64,000 nucleotides of DNA. Source: Zygaena filipendulae. Taxonomy: Eukaryota; Arthropoda; Insecta; Lepidoptera; Zygaenidae. Every line of letters starts with the position of its first letter. The first letter of the stretch is position 1. The stretch is from assembly GCA_907165275.2 (NCBI GenBank), contig OU015668.1:10535658-10599657 (forward strand), read 5' to 3'. This document shows, in pieces, positions 44,961 to 56,334 of this stretch. Below the pieces are notes generated by a model. That model had not been told where the DNA came from. It worked only from the letters and a program-made list of their open reading frames with translations, and did no database searches. The position numbers and the translations under genes are program-made.

Positions 44961-47900
44961 TTTTAATGTACGGTCGCTAACCTATAATACCGTGTCAATG
45001 TATCGACGTATGATTATTAATATACTTGCTACACACTATTCACCTGAAGTAATTTTTAACCGACTTCCCAAAAAGGAGGAGGTTCTCAATTCGACGCATA
45101 TGTTTTTAGCTACTAAAAACAGAAATTGGACATGGGTTGTAAGTATGCACGTAGGTACGTTACGTACGTTAAAGTATCCACAACCCATATATTCCCAATG
45201 AATATGTTTCACATGTATAGTCATTTCTAATACACATACCCCTTTCATACTGTTATTTTAATTTATTTGTTACAACAGATGTACAATAACGTTCATCAAG
45301 GTTAAGCCTGGGAAATGGTTTAACTTCCTATCCAAGTTAAATAACATTTATCAATTATTGTGTAATGAAGAGTTTTTAGAACAAACAAAAAAAAAATTAG
45401 CTTCATCGGGAATGTTTACTAGTTACACCTATCAAGTGCACGGTCTCATAAAATAAATGTTTACTAATATCAAGTACACACTTTCACGAAATACTAACAA
45501 TACAATGCTTGACGGAAAACAATAAATTACCTATTCAAAATTAAAATAACAAAGACTTTGATATACATTCTTTACGCATAGTTAACACTGAGTAAGAAAA
45601 AGTTTTGACCCAATTAATGTCTGTAACTCAAGAGCTTGCTATAGCATGAGTCTCGAAACGTTATACTTGTTGACATATTACGGTTATGCTTGATAGATTT
45701 CCTAACAAAACAAAACAAAGAGTCAATTAATTCATTACTCATGAGAACAGAATTTTAGTAAATTCCATTTTGTTATTTGGATCTCCTCATGTAAAGTGCC
45801 ACCCCTCTGGTTACTACCTAAGGTCACTTCGCCTTTTCATCAAACTATAGCATCGTCATCTAAGGCCACCTCGCCTTCATAGACAATCCATCATTCATTC
45901 TTCATAGACATCATCTAAATGGCCACCTTGCCTCGCCTCGCTTAGACACCCAATAGCCACCACATCATTCAGGTAACCTACATACAGTGTATGTAGCTAC
46001 CACGTTGTATATCACATATTTAAAACAGACATAGACACACACGACTGATATTTTAGTTATAAAACCACGAAGTAGTCAATTTCGAACTTGGATGATACAA
46101 TTAAAAAATGTTCAGTACTTTTTGTATAACAATATGGTTATATAATAAAAGAGCTTGAAATACGTATCAATATGAAACCCTGAGCCTTGTAGTTACGGAA
46201 ATCGTCACTATTTGTGTTAGATTATGAGATTATTCACTGTCTTTATTAAGAAACGGCTGCATCAGTAGTCTCACTTACATTCTAGTTCAATCTTTGAAAT
46301 ATAATTAAAATCATAAATTTCGAATCTCTTTCTTCCTCACGAATAAAAGAAGATAAAATATTACATGTTAAACAAAAGAAGATTATTCAACAATTCAACA
46401 TTGATTCGATCACGCAGTAGGTAATTTTATTTTCTATGACTTCGACATACAACATCATTCTTTTCTAAGATATACAACGAAACTGTCCCTATCAATTTTT
46501 TCAAAACTTCAATCACAAATAATAAAATTATCAAATATTATTCATGTCTTATTTAGTTCCTGCCTCGGATTACAATAACTTACAACAATGATCAAGCAGC
46601 CAAAGTCTGCAGAACATCACCACCATCAAAAGCATGTGACTGACTTTCTTTCAATAAAGGTTTAAACATAATTAGGCCAAAAAAAATAGGTATTAAATTT
46701 TCAGCAACAGAAATCAGAATATAGACAAACAGACAGTTTTGTAGTCCAGTTTTTGTCTTCATATCATTAATCGACGTTAAATTTCGTAATACTATACTAA
46801 TTAGATTGAACATTATAATATCCATCCACAGTAGGTATTCATCAATATTCATTGAATTATCAATAACAAAAACAATTTTTTTGTTATCATTTGTTACGTA
46901 GCTTTTGAATCGATACTTAAACAGTGACCCTTTTTTTTTTCTTCCATACTCTTACCCAACCCATACTTTACCCGACTGTAACGTATTAAGTGTTCTAACT
47001 ACCATTAATAAGGACTAATATTGAGCATTTTTACTCTGGGAGGGCCATATTTATTTTTTTTTTTTTTATTTGGAATGAAATTGTTTCGGTTAACCTTAGT
47101 TCGTTTCCAATTTCGGTCTTGCAGCTAGAAATTTATCGTTTGATACCTGGGATAAAACTTTCAAATCACACAATATTTAAGATATTGTACCTACTTCTCT
47201 AACAAGTTTAAATTAGATAGGTCTCTTTAATTAGGAGACAATCAGCACTAGAATCAAACCAAAATGAATACTGCTCACCAAATCGTGTGATCCGAGCACC
47301 GATGATAGGGTTACACCAAATATCATATTTCCACTCCTTTCATGACGGGGGATGTCGCAACTGTTATTTGCTGCTGCTTACTGCTGACCACTTTTTTTTT
47401 CGAACATCATCGGGATAAATCACCATCGGCACCAGATTTAAATCGCGTCACGGTCACGCACAACTCACGTACGACTGAAAAAATTCAAGGGACCTATGAC
47501 AAAATTTTCTACAAACGTAACATTTTATCAAAGACAAAATTTAAGGCGGTTGCCTTCTTGCGTTGTATTTGCATCGATCTTTATCTCTTCAAAATTTCGC
47601 TTACTACATGAAAATAATATGAAAATACTATAATTTCTAGTAGTTATTTCTACAGAAAATTAAAAAAAAAACAGCGTTCCAGTCATGGTTCGGTTTTTCC
47701 TGTGTAAATTTATGATAGGAATAGCTAGCAAGAAAATAAACATGTTCCGACTGAATCTCTAATGGGCACCAACAATAAGTATAGGAAAAATTAAAAAATA
47801 AATAAATATTACTTCCCTGTATGTCGCGACTCACGAACCGCTCGGACGTCAATGTCTTCATGCTTCAGTTCGTATTTAGTCAACAAAATGTTTTTGACGG

Positions 47901-47972
47901 AGGCAGTTGAATATGATACGTTCTCCATTATATACCTCGATTTATTTGCCTGCATATTAATCCCACTTCTGA
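44961..47972. other. Interior of the LTR unit, 3' part
   Basis: Contains ACCGACTTCCCAAAAAGGAGGAGG at 45052-45075, a common lepidopteran repeat core. 45786-46000 has recurrent GGCCACCTCGCC-like blocks. A minus-strand 86-codon frame at 46592-46852 is hydrophobic but unassigned. No retroviral-type protein motif was seen. Confidence 0.4.
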
Positions 47973-48502
47973 TGTCGGAGAATAACCATTTACTTAGTTA
48001 TTTTATAATTACTGATGCTAATTACTGATCTTGTGGACGTTATCGGGGTTCAATGCAAGCACAAATCAAGATATTCACTGTATATTATTGTTTTATTTAT
48101 TTAACACAACAATCTAATAATTTACTATGATATTAATTATTAGCAAAACATTATTAAAGAATTTATATCCGAGCAGCAGGTTCGCGACACAGATCTAACT
48201 TAGCCCAACGCAACGTAATTCCCACAATAATGATCCTCCTCGATCTGACACCATCCTTCTTATAGTAACCCCTCTCCGGGCAACGTTAAGATCGCGCCTC
48301 GACCCTGCTCTAGGCTAGTCCTCTGCTCTCATTGGATATTTAAATGACGTGATACTGTAAATACAATCTCTGATTGGACGTGTATGACGTGTTACTAAAT
48401 ACAATACAATGATTGTTAGAAAATAATAAGATTTACATAATGGCAAAGTACTTTTGGTTATAAAATAAACAATCAACTCGTTTCAAACTACTTCCTCCGA
48501 CA
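47973..48502. repeat. Long terminal repeat, right
   Basis: Same 530 bases as 42202-42731, no difference found on line-by-line reading. Followed by TATATATTAATACC. Confidence 0.85.
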
Positions 48503-50260
48503 TATATATTAATACCTACATAATCCATTCTTATTACGTTATTTTTATTATTATTATTTTATTATTGACGATCATAATATTATCCTCTGACATTTTTATT
48601 AGTAATATAACTATGAAATTGATAATGTGAAATAAATGATTCTATTCTATTCTATTCTAATACATCTATAACGCGTAGTAGTTTTGAGATTTTGAGATTA
48701 GTCATTGAAAGAATGAATAAATTAGTAATTGGCATTTCGTTTTTATAATTACGAGTTGCTTCCTCACGTATTTACCCGCGTGAAACTCCCTCGGGAACTT
48801 TATAAAATGTCTTAAGTTACGACAGATACTGAAGCTTCTTATAGGGGTTTTTTTATCCTTACAGAAGTTATGAAATAACAAACTATATTTCTTTTTATTA
48901 ATATTAGTGAAGATGTTCTTTTTTTTTTCAAAAACTACTAGTTTATAAAAACTATATACCATGTTGGGGAATTATTCAGGTGCAATAACAGGAAAGGTTA
49001 ATAATTTATGTTGTAAAAATACGCAGAGAAAAAAATTATTCAATTGTTCTAATAATTCACAGTGTCATGTCAAAGCACTGTTTTTTTTATATAATTTGTA
49101 AAAGGAGGCTTCAACATGCCCCCCGGCGTTGAAAGCAATGCCTTTCAACAATCCTCGTCAACTTCCAGAAGTCTTCTGATCTTGCTGACCGACTAGAACG
49201 CCATTTCATCCGAAGTTGCAATCAAGAAATTTTCAAATTATGATTTTTTCCTTTTATGCAATTCTTGGATATAACGGTTCATAGATATCCTCAAAAGAAG
49301 ATTTACCAAATTTTCAAGTCGTGCCGATCGCACCGTGTTTAATTCAACAAGTCAAAGTATTCGCTCCTTTTGATTTGAACTCGATTTGAACTCGATTCGG
49401 AATGGAAATCAACAATTCTACGTCGACGAATTATCTCAGGACCTCGTCCGTCTCTGGCTCTTTGAGCTCGTAATCAAGACGCATTCGCCTTTGATTGGGA
49501 GATGGAATCCATTCGGAAGACGCCCCACGACTCACGAGCGAACCACTCTATGACTTCGCCTTTGATACCTCAGTTGCGCTTACCGCGTACTTCTCGGTTT
49601 TAAATGGCATTTGAATGGGGTGGCTTTTTACTGACTTCGAAAAATGAGGTTTTTTTGTGTTGGAGATGTTACGCGGCATCGTGAAACAAATTTTTATAAA
49701 AAGAGATAAAATTTCAGAATATAAATTATTTTATTTTATTTTACAATAGTTGATTTTTTTTACCTTTAGTTGCAAAAACGACTAAGTTAGTCAGTTAATC
49801 CCAAAAATATTTAAACAGTTGCTTCTAAAATATTTGCAACCTTTGTATTAATGATTAGTTTTTCATAAAATTTGGACGTTAGTTTGATAATTGGCACTTT
49901 CAAAATTTTTTTTTAAGAGAAATTTCTCTGAGCCAAGTGTAAAAATATAATTAAATAATAAAGTTAATGCATAGGCAAGTAAAATTTTTTTTGATGACTC
50001 AAATAGTCAAGGCAGCTTGGGTGTTGTTCAAACCTCGCTGTTTCTCTTAGAACTTTTGCTCTTTTTTAATAACATCAACATCAATGAACACGTTGTTTTA
50101 TAAGAAGAGAAAGTGAGGAGCTCGGGACTCTTTGATTGACGGTTCCCATATAAATAGATTAAATAGGGTCGCGGCTGTGACGTCACATTTTCGTCCCCGA
50201 TACACGAACGAGCCCTCTATTCATCGCCGGAGACCGCGAGTAAATCACCCAGATAGCACT
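48503..50260. other. Spacer with retroelement tail and unassigned sequence
   Basis: 48628-48660 is AAATAAATGATTCTATTCTATTCTA, a LINE-type tail. 49090-49650 is less AT-rich with short coding-like frames (for example PPGVES near 49118) that suggest a decayed retroelement, but no motif is firm enough to name. 50160-50260 is CpG-rich. Confidence 0.35.
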
Positions 50261-50379
50261 GTACAGTCAGCGAGCGAGATATAGGTACAACCACTTTCGA
50301 CAATCGTTGAATCTTATTGCTATAGTAATAAAGTTCAACGGCTGTTTAAAGTATTTGCATGTTTTTGTGCCGACTGTAC
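50261..50379. repeat. 119-bp element with GTACAGTC.GC ends
   Basis: GTACAGTCAGCGAGCGAGAT at the left and TTTTTGTGCCGACTGTAC at the right make an 11-bp inverted end with one mismatch. A GTACAGTCAGCAACATCAAA end also occurs at 8309, so it belongs to an interspersed family. Confidence 0.55.
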
Positions 50380-50575
50380 GGGGCGAGGTCGCGCTTGACT
50401 AATGTAGGTGCAACTCAGCGCTGGATCCGCTGTATACGTCCACCTCTATTTTGCATAGCGCTTGTCTCGCTTGATGGATCGCTGTTCTTTGTCGGTTGTT
50501 TAATAATTTTCCTGATCTATTCTAAAGGCGCGTCTTAAAGCTCTTTCAATAGTGTCCCTATATTTTGCATATTTA

Positions 50576-51015
50576 TTACAAGCTGTTCCCGAGGTTTACC
50601 CACGTTAATTTGCCGCGGGAACTCCGGTATAAAGAGCACCCTATGTCTTTTTCTCTACCCCAGGCAATGTACGCGGCTTGACTTTTTGCGACACTTCAAA
50701 CAGTTATCGTTATATTTCACACAATTTAGACAAAACCTTGATCAATTATATACGTAGACCTTCGCCATTAATCGCTCTATAAATTGGTGAAAATCGCATG
50801 AAAATCTGTTTAGTAATATTTGAGTTTATCGAGAACAGACGCGGCAGAGGATTTTGTTTTTATTGGTTTAAGTGACAGTTTCAGAGGATTTAGGTTTTCC
50901 ATATCTAATGAACCACAAACTGTTCGTTTGACCTTTTCCTTGCCCCTGACATTTCACGACGATCAATTGAGTAGTTACGGCGTGAAAACAGACTCACATT
51001 CACATTTATAATTTT
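50576..51015 (-). repeat. Helitron-like element(s)
   Basis: ACAAGCTGTTCCCGAGGTTTACCC, GCCGCGGGAACTCCGGTATAAAG, ATTGGTGAAAATCGCATGAAAATC, then TTACGGCGTGAAAACAGACTCAC to TTCACATTTATAATTTTAG. Confidence 0.5.
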
Positions 51016-51285
51016 AGGTAGGCTTCTTTTCTCTGTCATTAGCTGAGTGAACTTTTAACGTATCATAATTTATAACGTTGTATTACGAGTATATAGCAGA
51101 GGCTTTTCGCAGAATATAATAGGTATGTTTATAAGCCGAAGGTTGTATTAACCGATACCAGGACCATCAATCAGTGTGACGATGACGTGGTGCTGGCATC
51201 TCCATTACGGGGAGCGAGTGACTCCTGGAGGCAGGTGAGACCCTTCAAAGTGTAAAGTTAGCAGCAAAAACATGTAATCCCTACT

Positions 51286-52276
51286 AATCTATATATGTAT
51301 ATAAATAAAATTGAAGTGTCTGTTTGTAATTCCAAATTAACAGCTTATAACTAAATGTATATGAAAGTATATAAGTAATTAAGTACGTAAAAAAATCAGT
51401 TTTAATAATTTTTCTCTGTCTGCTGTTTGTTCCGGCTAATCTCTGAAACGGCTGGTACGATGTGAACGGAACTTTCACTGGCAGACAGCTGATGTTATAA
51501 GCAGTAACTCAGGCTACTTGAATTTTAGAAAACAATAGTTCCTGCTGGAATTCCGAAACTCACACAAGAGAAGGTGTTCTTTACACCCCTGAAAATGTGT
51601 ATGCGTATAGGTTGAGCCGTTAAGGCGTGAAAGCGTAACAGACAGAGTTACTCTCCAAATTATAATATAATACTAGCTGTGCCCTGCGGTTTCATCCGCG
51701 TGAGTGAGGACATAAAGCACCTTTTATCCCGGAATGCGGGCGGGATCTCCGAAATTATTGCGGGTGGACCCAAACTCAAACTCAAACTCAAACAAATTTA
51801 TTGAACTCGTTAAGTTACATCATAACATTTGAATTCAGTCAAAGCACAATAAATAAATTTTTACATTTACCGCTCGCTCGGAAGGCAGATTTCCCAAGAG
51901 AAGAGACGAGCGAGAAACTCTTGGGTTGCTCTTTTTCAAATTACAAGCATGTGATATAAATGTAACACCTAAGTTCATGATAGGCAAATAAGGGGCCACC
52001 CTACGCAACACAGACACCCTTCGAAAAGTATGAAATGTAACGATCTCAGTCCCAAGCTTTTTTGTCATCAAGATAATCCGAGACTCTGTAATAAGCATTT
52101 TTAATGAGTCTTTTCTTTACAAAAGCTTTAAATTTATTCATTGTTAGATTCTTGATTAGTATTGGTAATTTGTTATAAAAACGAATGCATTGTCCTACAA
52201 AAGAGTTACTTACTTTATGTAGTCTAAACTTTGGTAACACTAGTTTATCCCTGTTTTTATCCCGCGGGGGACAGCT
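51286..52276 (+). repeat. Helitron-like cluster split by a LINE 3' end
   Basis: 51286-51560 is the AAATAAAATTGAAGTGTCTG subtype as at 9575. 51600-51665 is a minus-strand Helitron 5' end (GCGTGAAAGCGTAACAGACA). 51671-51770 plus 52260-52275 are the halves of one more, with the hairpin region GCGGGTGG...CCCGCGGGGGACAGCTAG split by the LINE fragment. Confidence 0.5.
51771..52259 (-). mobile_element. 5'-truncated LINE, C-terminal end of ORF2
   Basis: The minus strand from about 52259 to 52046 reads KLVLPKFRLHKVSNSFVGQC, IRFYNKLPILIKNL, FKAFVKKRLI, ending YLDDKKAWD-stop, the typical C-terminus of CR1/jockey-group reverse transcriptases. A 3' UTR follows and a (TTTGAG)n tail (ACTCAAACTCAAACTCAAAC on the plus strand) at 51771-51795. 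The tail next to the target marks target-primed integration. Confidence 0.75.
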
Positions 52277-53604
52277 AGTAATGATAGTCACAGAAAGTCG
52301 TAGATTTGGAGCTTATCTAGGAATTTATATAAAGTTGATGTTAGCTTTGGATCACAATCTCAAGTGTCTTTTTCAACAAAACGATGTTATTATTCTAACC
52401 TTACATAGAAGTTTCATCCATTAAAATTGCAATCCAGCAAGCAATGGAATAGTATATTTCATTATAAGTGCGGAAAGCCTGTCATTGCAAAGAGTTACGA
52501 CATATGTCTACCCGAGCCGAGGCGCAGCCGAAGGTGAGGGTTGACAGTCGGAACTAGTTGCAATGACGGTTCCGCACGTGTACTGAACAACTATTTTTAA
52601 TACAGTTGCGAAAAAAATGAAGAAATTTAATAAAATATCAAAAACACAACAAACTCAACTAAGTTCCAACTGTGATCAAGAGATGGCGCTAGTCGTATTA
52701 GTAATGCGAAACGTACGTTTCGCAATGCAAAAAAGTGTGTCAAAGTCGTGTCGCCATTTGACAGTTGGCAAAGAGAACGCACGAGTTCGGGAAAGGTAAA
52801 CAAAAAGCTCGAGTATGTAATAGCCCACATCCCGAACGCTAAACGTCCCTGCAATACGCCACTTTTTGAGCAACTGTATTAAAAAAAAATTTCAATGTAC
52901 ATAATATATAAGGTTATACAACGTGTTAATGAATTAACTAAAAACCTGATTCACCCCATTTAAAAAAATAAACAATAATATGATTAAAATATATTTTATG
53001 TCGTAAAAATTTACTCTTTAAAAGTTATTCAACATTAGTTTGGAGGTGACCTACCTACGAAATTCCAAGCGCTACGCCCGCGCCGGTTCGATTTTTTTTG
53101 CTGCGGGCGGCGTACGCGCCAAATATTGTATTATAAATAATTTACACATGGGCTGATAAAAATTTAAATATATTATAACCTATATTAAAACATAGTGCGA
53201 TCGATTCGCTAGTAGATTCCGAGCAAACTACTTTCTAGTTTTCAGTTAATTCATTAACACGTTGTATAAAGACATAATATCTTCCCAGAGTACGAACTAG
53301 ACTTACACAAGAGGCGCCCTTCAATAAAAGCTGCTTTTGCTAGCAGAAGCAATATTTAAACTTTTTATTGGCCACGATTGTACATGCTTTAGTACCTTTA
53401 TTGTTTATGGACAGCCATTCCACTGCTCCTCACGGCCGCAGTTCGCCTGGGCCCTGGCGGCCCGCCAGAGTTGAAGAACAAAGGACGAAGCGTTCTGCGA
53501 TCCGTGTGACCTTTGTGTAGGGCATATTGTATTGCGTTTGTGAATTATAACATAGCCAGCTTCCTGTCAGGAATCAGTGTGTGTGTTGATTCAAAATTTT
53601 ATTT
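52277..53604. other. Spacer, no gene
   Basis: 52480-52860 is less AT-rich with overlapping 60-75 codon frames on both strands and no splice context. Inverted AAATAGTTGTTC/GAGCAACTGTATT sequence hints at another foldback element between about 52560 and 52890 (TACAGTTGCGAAAAAAATGAA / TTTTTGAGCAACTGTA). Confidence 0.35.
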
Positions 53605-54277
53605 TCTATACTAATATTATAAAGAGGATTTTTTTGTATTTTTTTATATTATTTATCTTTTATATTTTTATGTTTAGTTGGTGTACTTGTATTTATATGT
53701 ATAGTATCATTTTTTTTCTATAACTGGTCTTTTGTTGCCCCCGTCCGTGCGCGACAGTGGGCTGCCAACTGAAAACCAGCGCTAGGTGTTCCCGCACCTA
53801 GCTAATGCTGAGTTGGTGACCCTTTCGGCAGAGCATGCAAGAGATATTATCTATGTTTCTTAAGATTAGGCACTGTTGATGTTTGTTTCTTTTTCTTGTG
53901 TGTTGTGCTGAAATAAATGTATTTTCTTCTTCTTCTTCTTCTTCTTCATTTGTATGTAAGTATGTTTGTAACGAATTCGCTCAAAAAGTACTGGACCGAT
54001 TTTAAAAATTCTTTCACCATTTGAATGTTACATTATCACTGATTAATATAGGCTATATATAAAGTGACTGTTGTCTGTCTGTTACGCTCTCACGCCATTA
54101 TCATGAAATTTAGCATAGACGTTGTCAGGGGTAGAAAGAAGGTCATAGAACTTCGAAATTAATCCGTCAAAACGGTCGGAACCATTTTGACGGGACTTTC
54201 ACTGCTACTGCTGCTGCAGGCTCAGTTCCTGCGGGAATTTCGACACCCACGCGGGTGAAACCGCGGGGCCCTGCTAG
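53605..54277 (+). mobile_element. Helitron-like element interrupted by a retrotransposed fragment
   Basis: TCTATACTAATATTATAAAG at the start, GCTCAAAAAGTACTGGACCG and TTTCACCATTTGAATG after the insertion, and CACGCGGGTGAAACCGCGGGGCCCTGCTAG|T at the end. The middle around 54055-54240 looks like two Helitron remnants merged. Confidence 0.6.
53640..53948 (+). mobile_element. Non-LTR retrotransposon 3' fragment with CTT tail
   Basis: Bounded by a TTTGTAT duplication (53633-53639 and 53949-53955). Ends AAATAAATGTATTTTCTTCTTC(TTC)n, a polyadenylation-like signal and a short tandem tail. Upstream GCCCCCGTCCGTGCGCGACAG and CACCTAGCTAATGCTGAG are 3' UTR-like; no protein. Confidence 0.75.
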
Positions 54278-54568
54278 TATAATGAATGTTGTATATAATA
54301 ATCCCATTTTCCTTTTTTTATGTTGAATTTTCTTAACTACAAATTGGTGTTTTCCAACAGTACAGTAATGTTTCCTTTTGCCTCCTCTGAGCTTTTGGTT
54401 CTATCCTAAATAATCCGCTCATTACGAAATTGTTTACTCAAGTTTTGTTATTGCTTAAATTGGCCAAACAAATAGGATACCGATGGTGAGTGATTCCGCT
54501 GAGTTCGCAACTCCGCCCGCAAACAGGAAGCGCCAGAAATAAAATACGACGTGAAGCCTTATTCAGCA

Positions 54569-54767
54569 CTAGCTGTGCCCCGCGGTTTCACCCGTGGTAA
54601 TTTCGGAGTTCCCGCGGGAATTCCGGGATAAAAAGTACCCTATGTCCTTCTCTGTACCCCTGACAACGTGCATGCCAAATTGCATCCAAATCCGTTCAGC
54701 TGTTTTTGCGTGATTGAGTAAGAAACATCCAAACATCCACACTTTCATATTTATAATATTAGTAGGA
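54569..54767 (-). mobile_element. Helitron-like element, best-preserved copy
   Basis: On the minus strand: A|TCCTACTAATATTATAAATA at the start, CCCGCGGGAACTCCGAAATTA, hairpin GGGTGAAACCGCGGGG, and CACAGCTAG|T at the end. Both neighbours fit the A|T insertion rule exactly. 199 bp with no ORF. Confidence 0.75.
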
Positions 54768-54834
54768 TAGTAGGATTCAGATTTTTGTAAAAATCCTTTG
54801 ACTTCCTTTCCCTATTTAAGTATTTACATTTATA

Positions 54835-55004
54835 TTTAACTTGTTTGTTTGTTATGCTTTCACGCCTTAACTACTTGACCGATCATTATGAAATTTTGTA
54901 TGTACGTTGTCAGGGGTACAGAGAAGGACATAGGGTACTTTTTGTCTTGGAATTCCCGCGGGATCTCCGAAATTAACGCAGGTGAAACCGCGGGGAACAG
55001 CTAG
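54835..55004 (+). mobile_element. Helitron-like element
   Basis: TTGTTTGTTTGTTATGCTTTCACGCC, CCGATCATTATGAAATTTTG, CCCGCGGGATCTCCGAAATTAACG, ending GGTGAAACCGCGGGGAACAGCTAG|T. The 5' end is not sharp. Confidence 0.65.
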
Positions 55005-56334
55005 TTAAATATAATTTCACAACTTATATAGAGGGTGACTTTATTGTGTATGAATAGATGCAAATTGATTTTTATGAACTTTCTTATTTTCAACTTCTCA
55101 CACACATTGTTTCACAACGTTTTCAACCCACGTAAATTTTTCCATTGCAACAGGAGCATTTTCCCATGATAAATCATAAAGGATATCCTATGTCACTCAG
55201 GCATACTTCAGCTTTCTATCAGTGAAATAAATTTTTCGAACCCGTTCATTATCCAATCTTACCAACTGTTTGAACTATTTCCTATCAATATTATAAATGT
55301 AGGAACGTAGATGATCACATAGCAAGTTAAGTATTATACAACGTGTTACAGAAAGGTGTAGTCATCTGCAATGATTTGACATAAGTATCGGAACCAGTAC
55401 GATGAAATAAACTATTGTAAAAGAAAGATTTGTCGTTATTACAACGTCGTCTGTAACAAACCTAAACAGTGATAAATTGCATTAAACGATTTTGAACCCG
55501 TCACTTACTTAGTGATGTGGCATGTTTATTTTGTTGCGGAAGTACCTAGTCGTTAAACATATTTTTTCTTTCAGTTGTGAGATTATAAATTGAGGTTTTT
55601 GGGTTAAATACCACTCTCTAAATATTGTTGAAGATTACCAGCTCACGATCTTGAAATATTACTACACCTATCTGTAACATCCTCTATACAGCACAGAGAA
55701 AATAATATATTAATTAGAAAGGCCATGTACCAGGGTTGCAACGGGAGTTAGAGCAAACTTTACAAAACCTTTCGGTGTTGGCATCCCAAGTTTCCAAATA
55801 TTTCCAAAATTGACAATTTTAATTAAAAAATGTAACCAAATGGCTTTTAGTAAATTTATATATAATTGAATGTTTTTTGCGTGACGAATAGTTGTACCTG
55901 CGTAAGTCACCGGGCAACACTGGTTCTCAATTGTTTTCATATTGAGTTGATAGCCTTGCCGCCTATAAAATACAGCAATTTGGTAAAGATAAAGGCAATG
56001 TATATTAGCATTCCTACAACATACAGTGTTGCCATCTCGATTTCAGTCGGCGTAGTAATAATACTAGGGGTACTAAATCAACATATTATTTGCATAACAC
56101 TATGGCCATGGAGCTAGTAATAATAATAATAATGTTAGTAACAATGGAATGGCCGGCAAATTGTGTAATATAATTGGTCGCTGCGGTCGGAATTTTGTAT
56201 AATTCCGCGCCTATTAAGCTCCGTTGCGACCGCTGCCTGTTCAAACCGAACCTCAACCTATTAATGACAACCTAACCATATCGGAGTGCTTGTAAATACA
56301 AGACAGGAACAACTTTCCACGTTTATATATGAAA
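55005..56334. other. Spacer, no gene
   Basis: 55690-55860 resembles 8395-8560 (CACAGAGAAAATAAT, AGAAAGGC...GGCATCCCAAGT), an interspersed repeat of unknown type. Frames at 55710-56117 overlap it and are not called. Confidence 0.35.

Larger units (their letters stand above)
42202..48502. mobile_element. LTR retrotransposon-like unit without recognisable gag-pol
   Basis: Two 530-bp direct repeats (42202-42731, 47973-48502) begin TGTCGGAGAATAACC, end TTCCTCCGACA and appear identical base for base. The outer flanks share TATATA (42196-42201 and 48503-48508), compatible with a 4- or 6-bp target duplication. The 5.24-kb interior has no long frame and no recognisable gag, protease or integrase. It holds a decayed LINE with a hAT element inside, an ACCGACTTCCCAAAAAGGAG repeat at 45052, and AT-rich sequence. 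No convincing primer-binding site or polypurine tract was found next to the LTRs. Orientation is therefore unknown. Best read as a large non-autonomous (LARD-like) element that was copied recently with old passengers inside. Confidence 0.7.

Noticed and set aside
46592..46852. Minus-strand 86-codon hydrophobic frame that resembles a membrane-receptor fragment
   Set aside because: No motif, splice site or neighbour supports it, and it lies inside the LTR unit; AT-rich DNA readily yields hydrophobic frames.
42202..48502. Segmental duplication of a 530-bp single-copy sequence
   Set aside because: TG...CA ends extended to an 8-base inverted pair and the shared TATATA flank point to LTRs instead.
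49090..49650. Decayed retroelement polyprotein
   Set aside because: Some frames look coding-like, but no catalytic motif could be identified on either strand.
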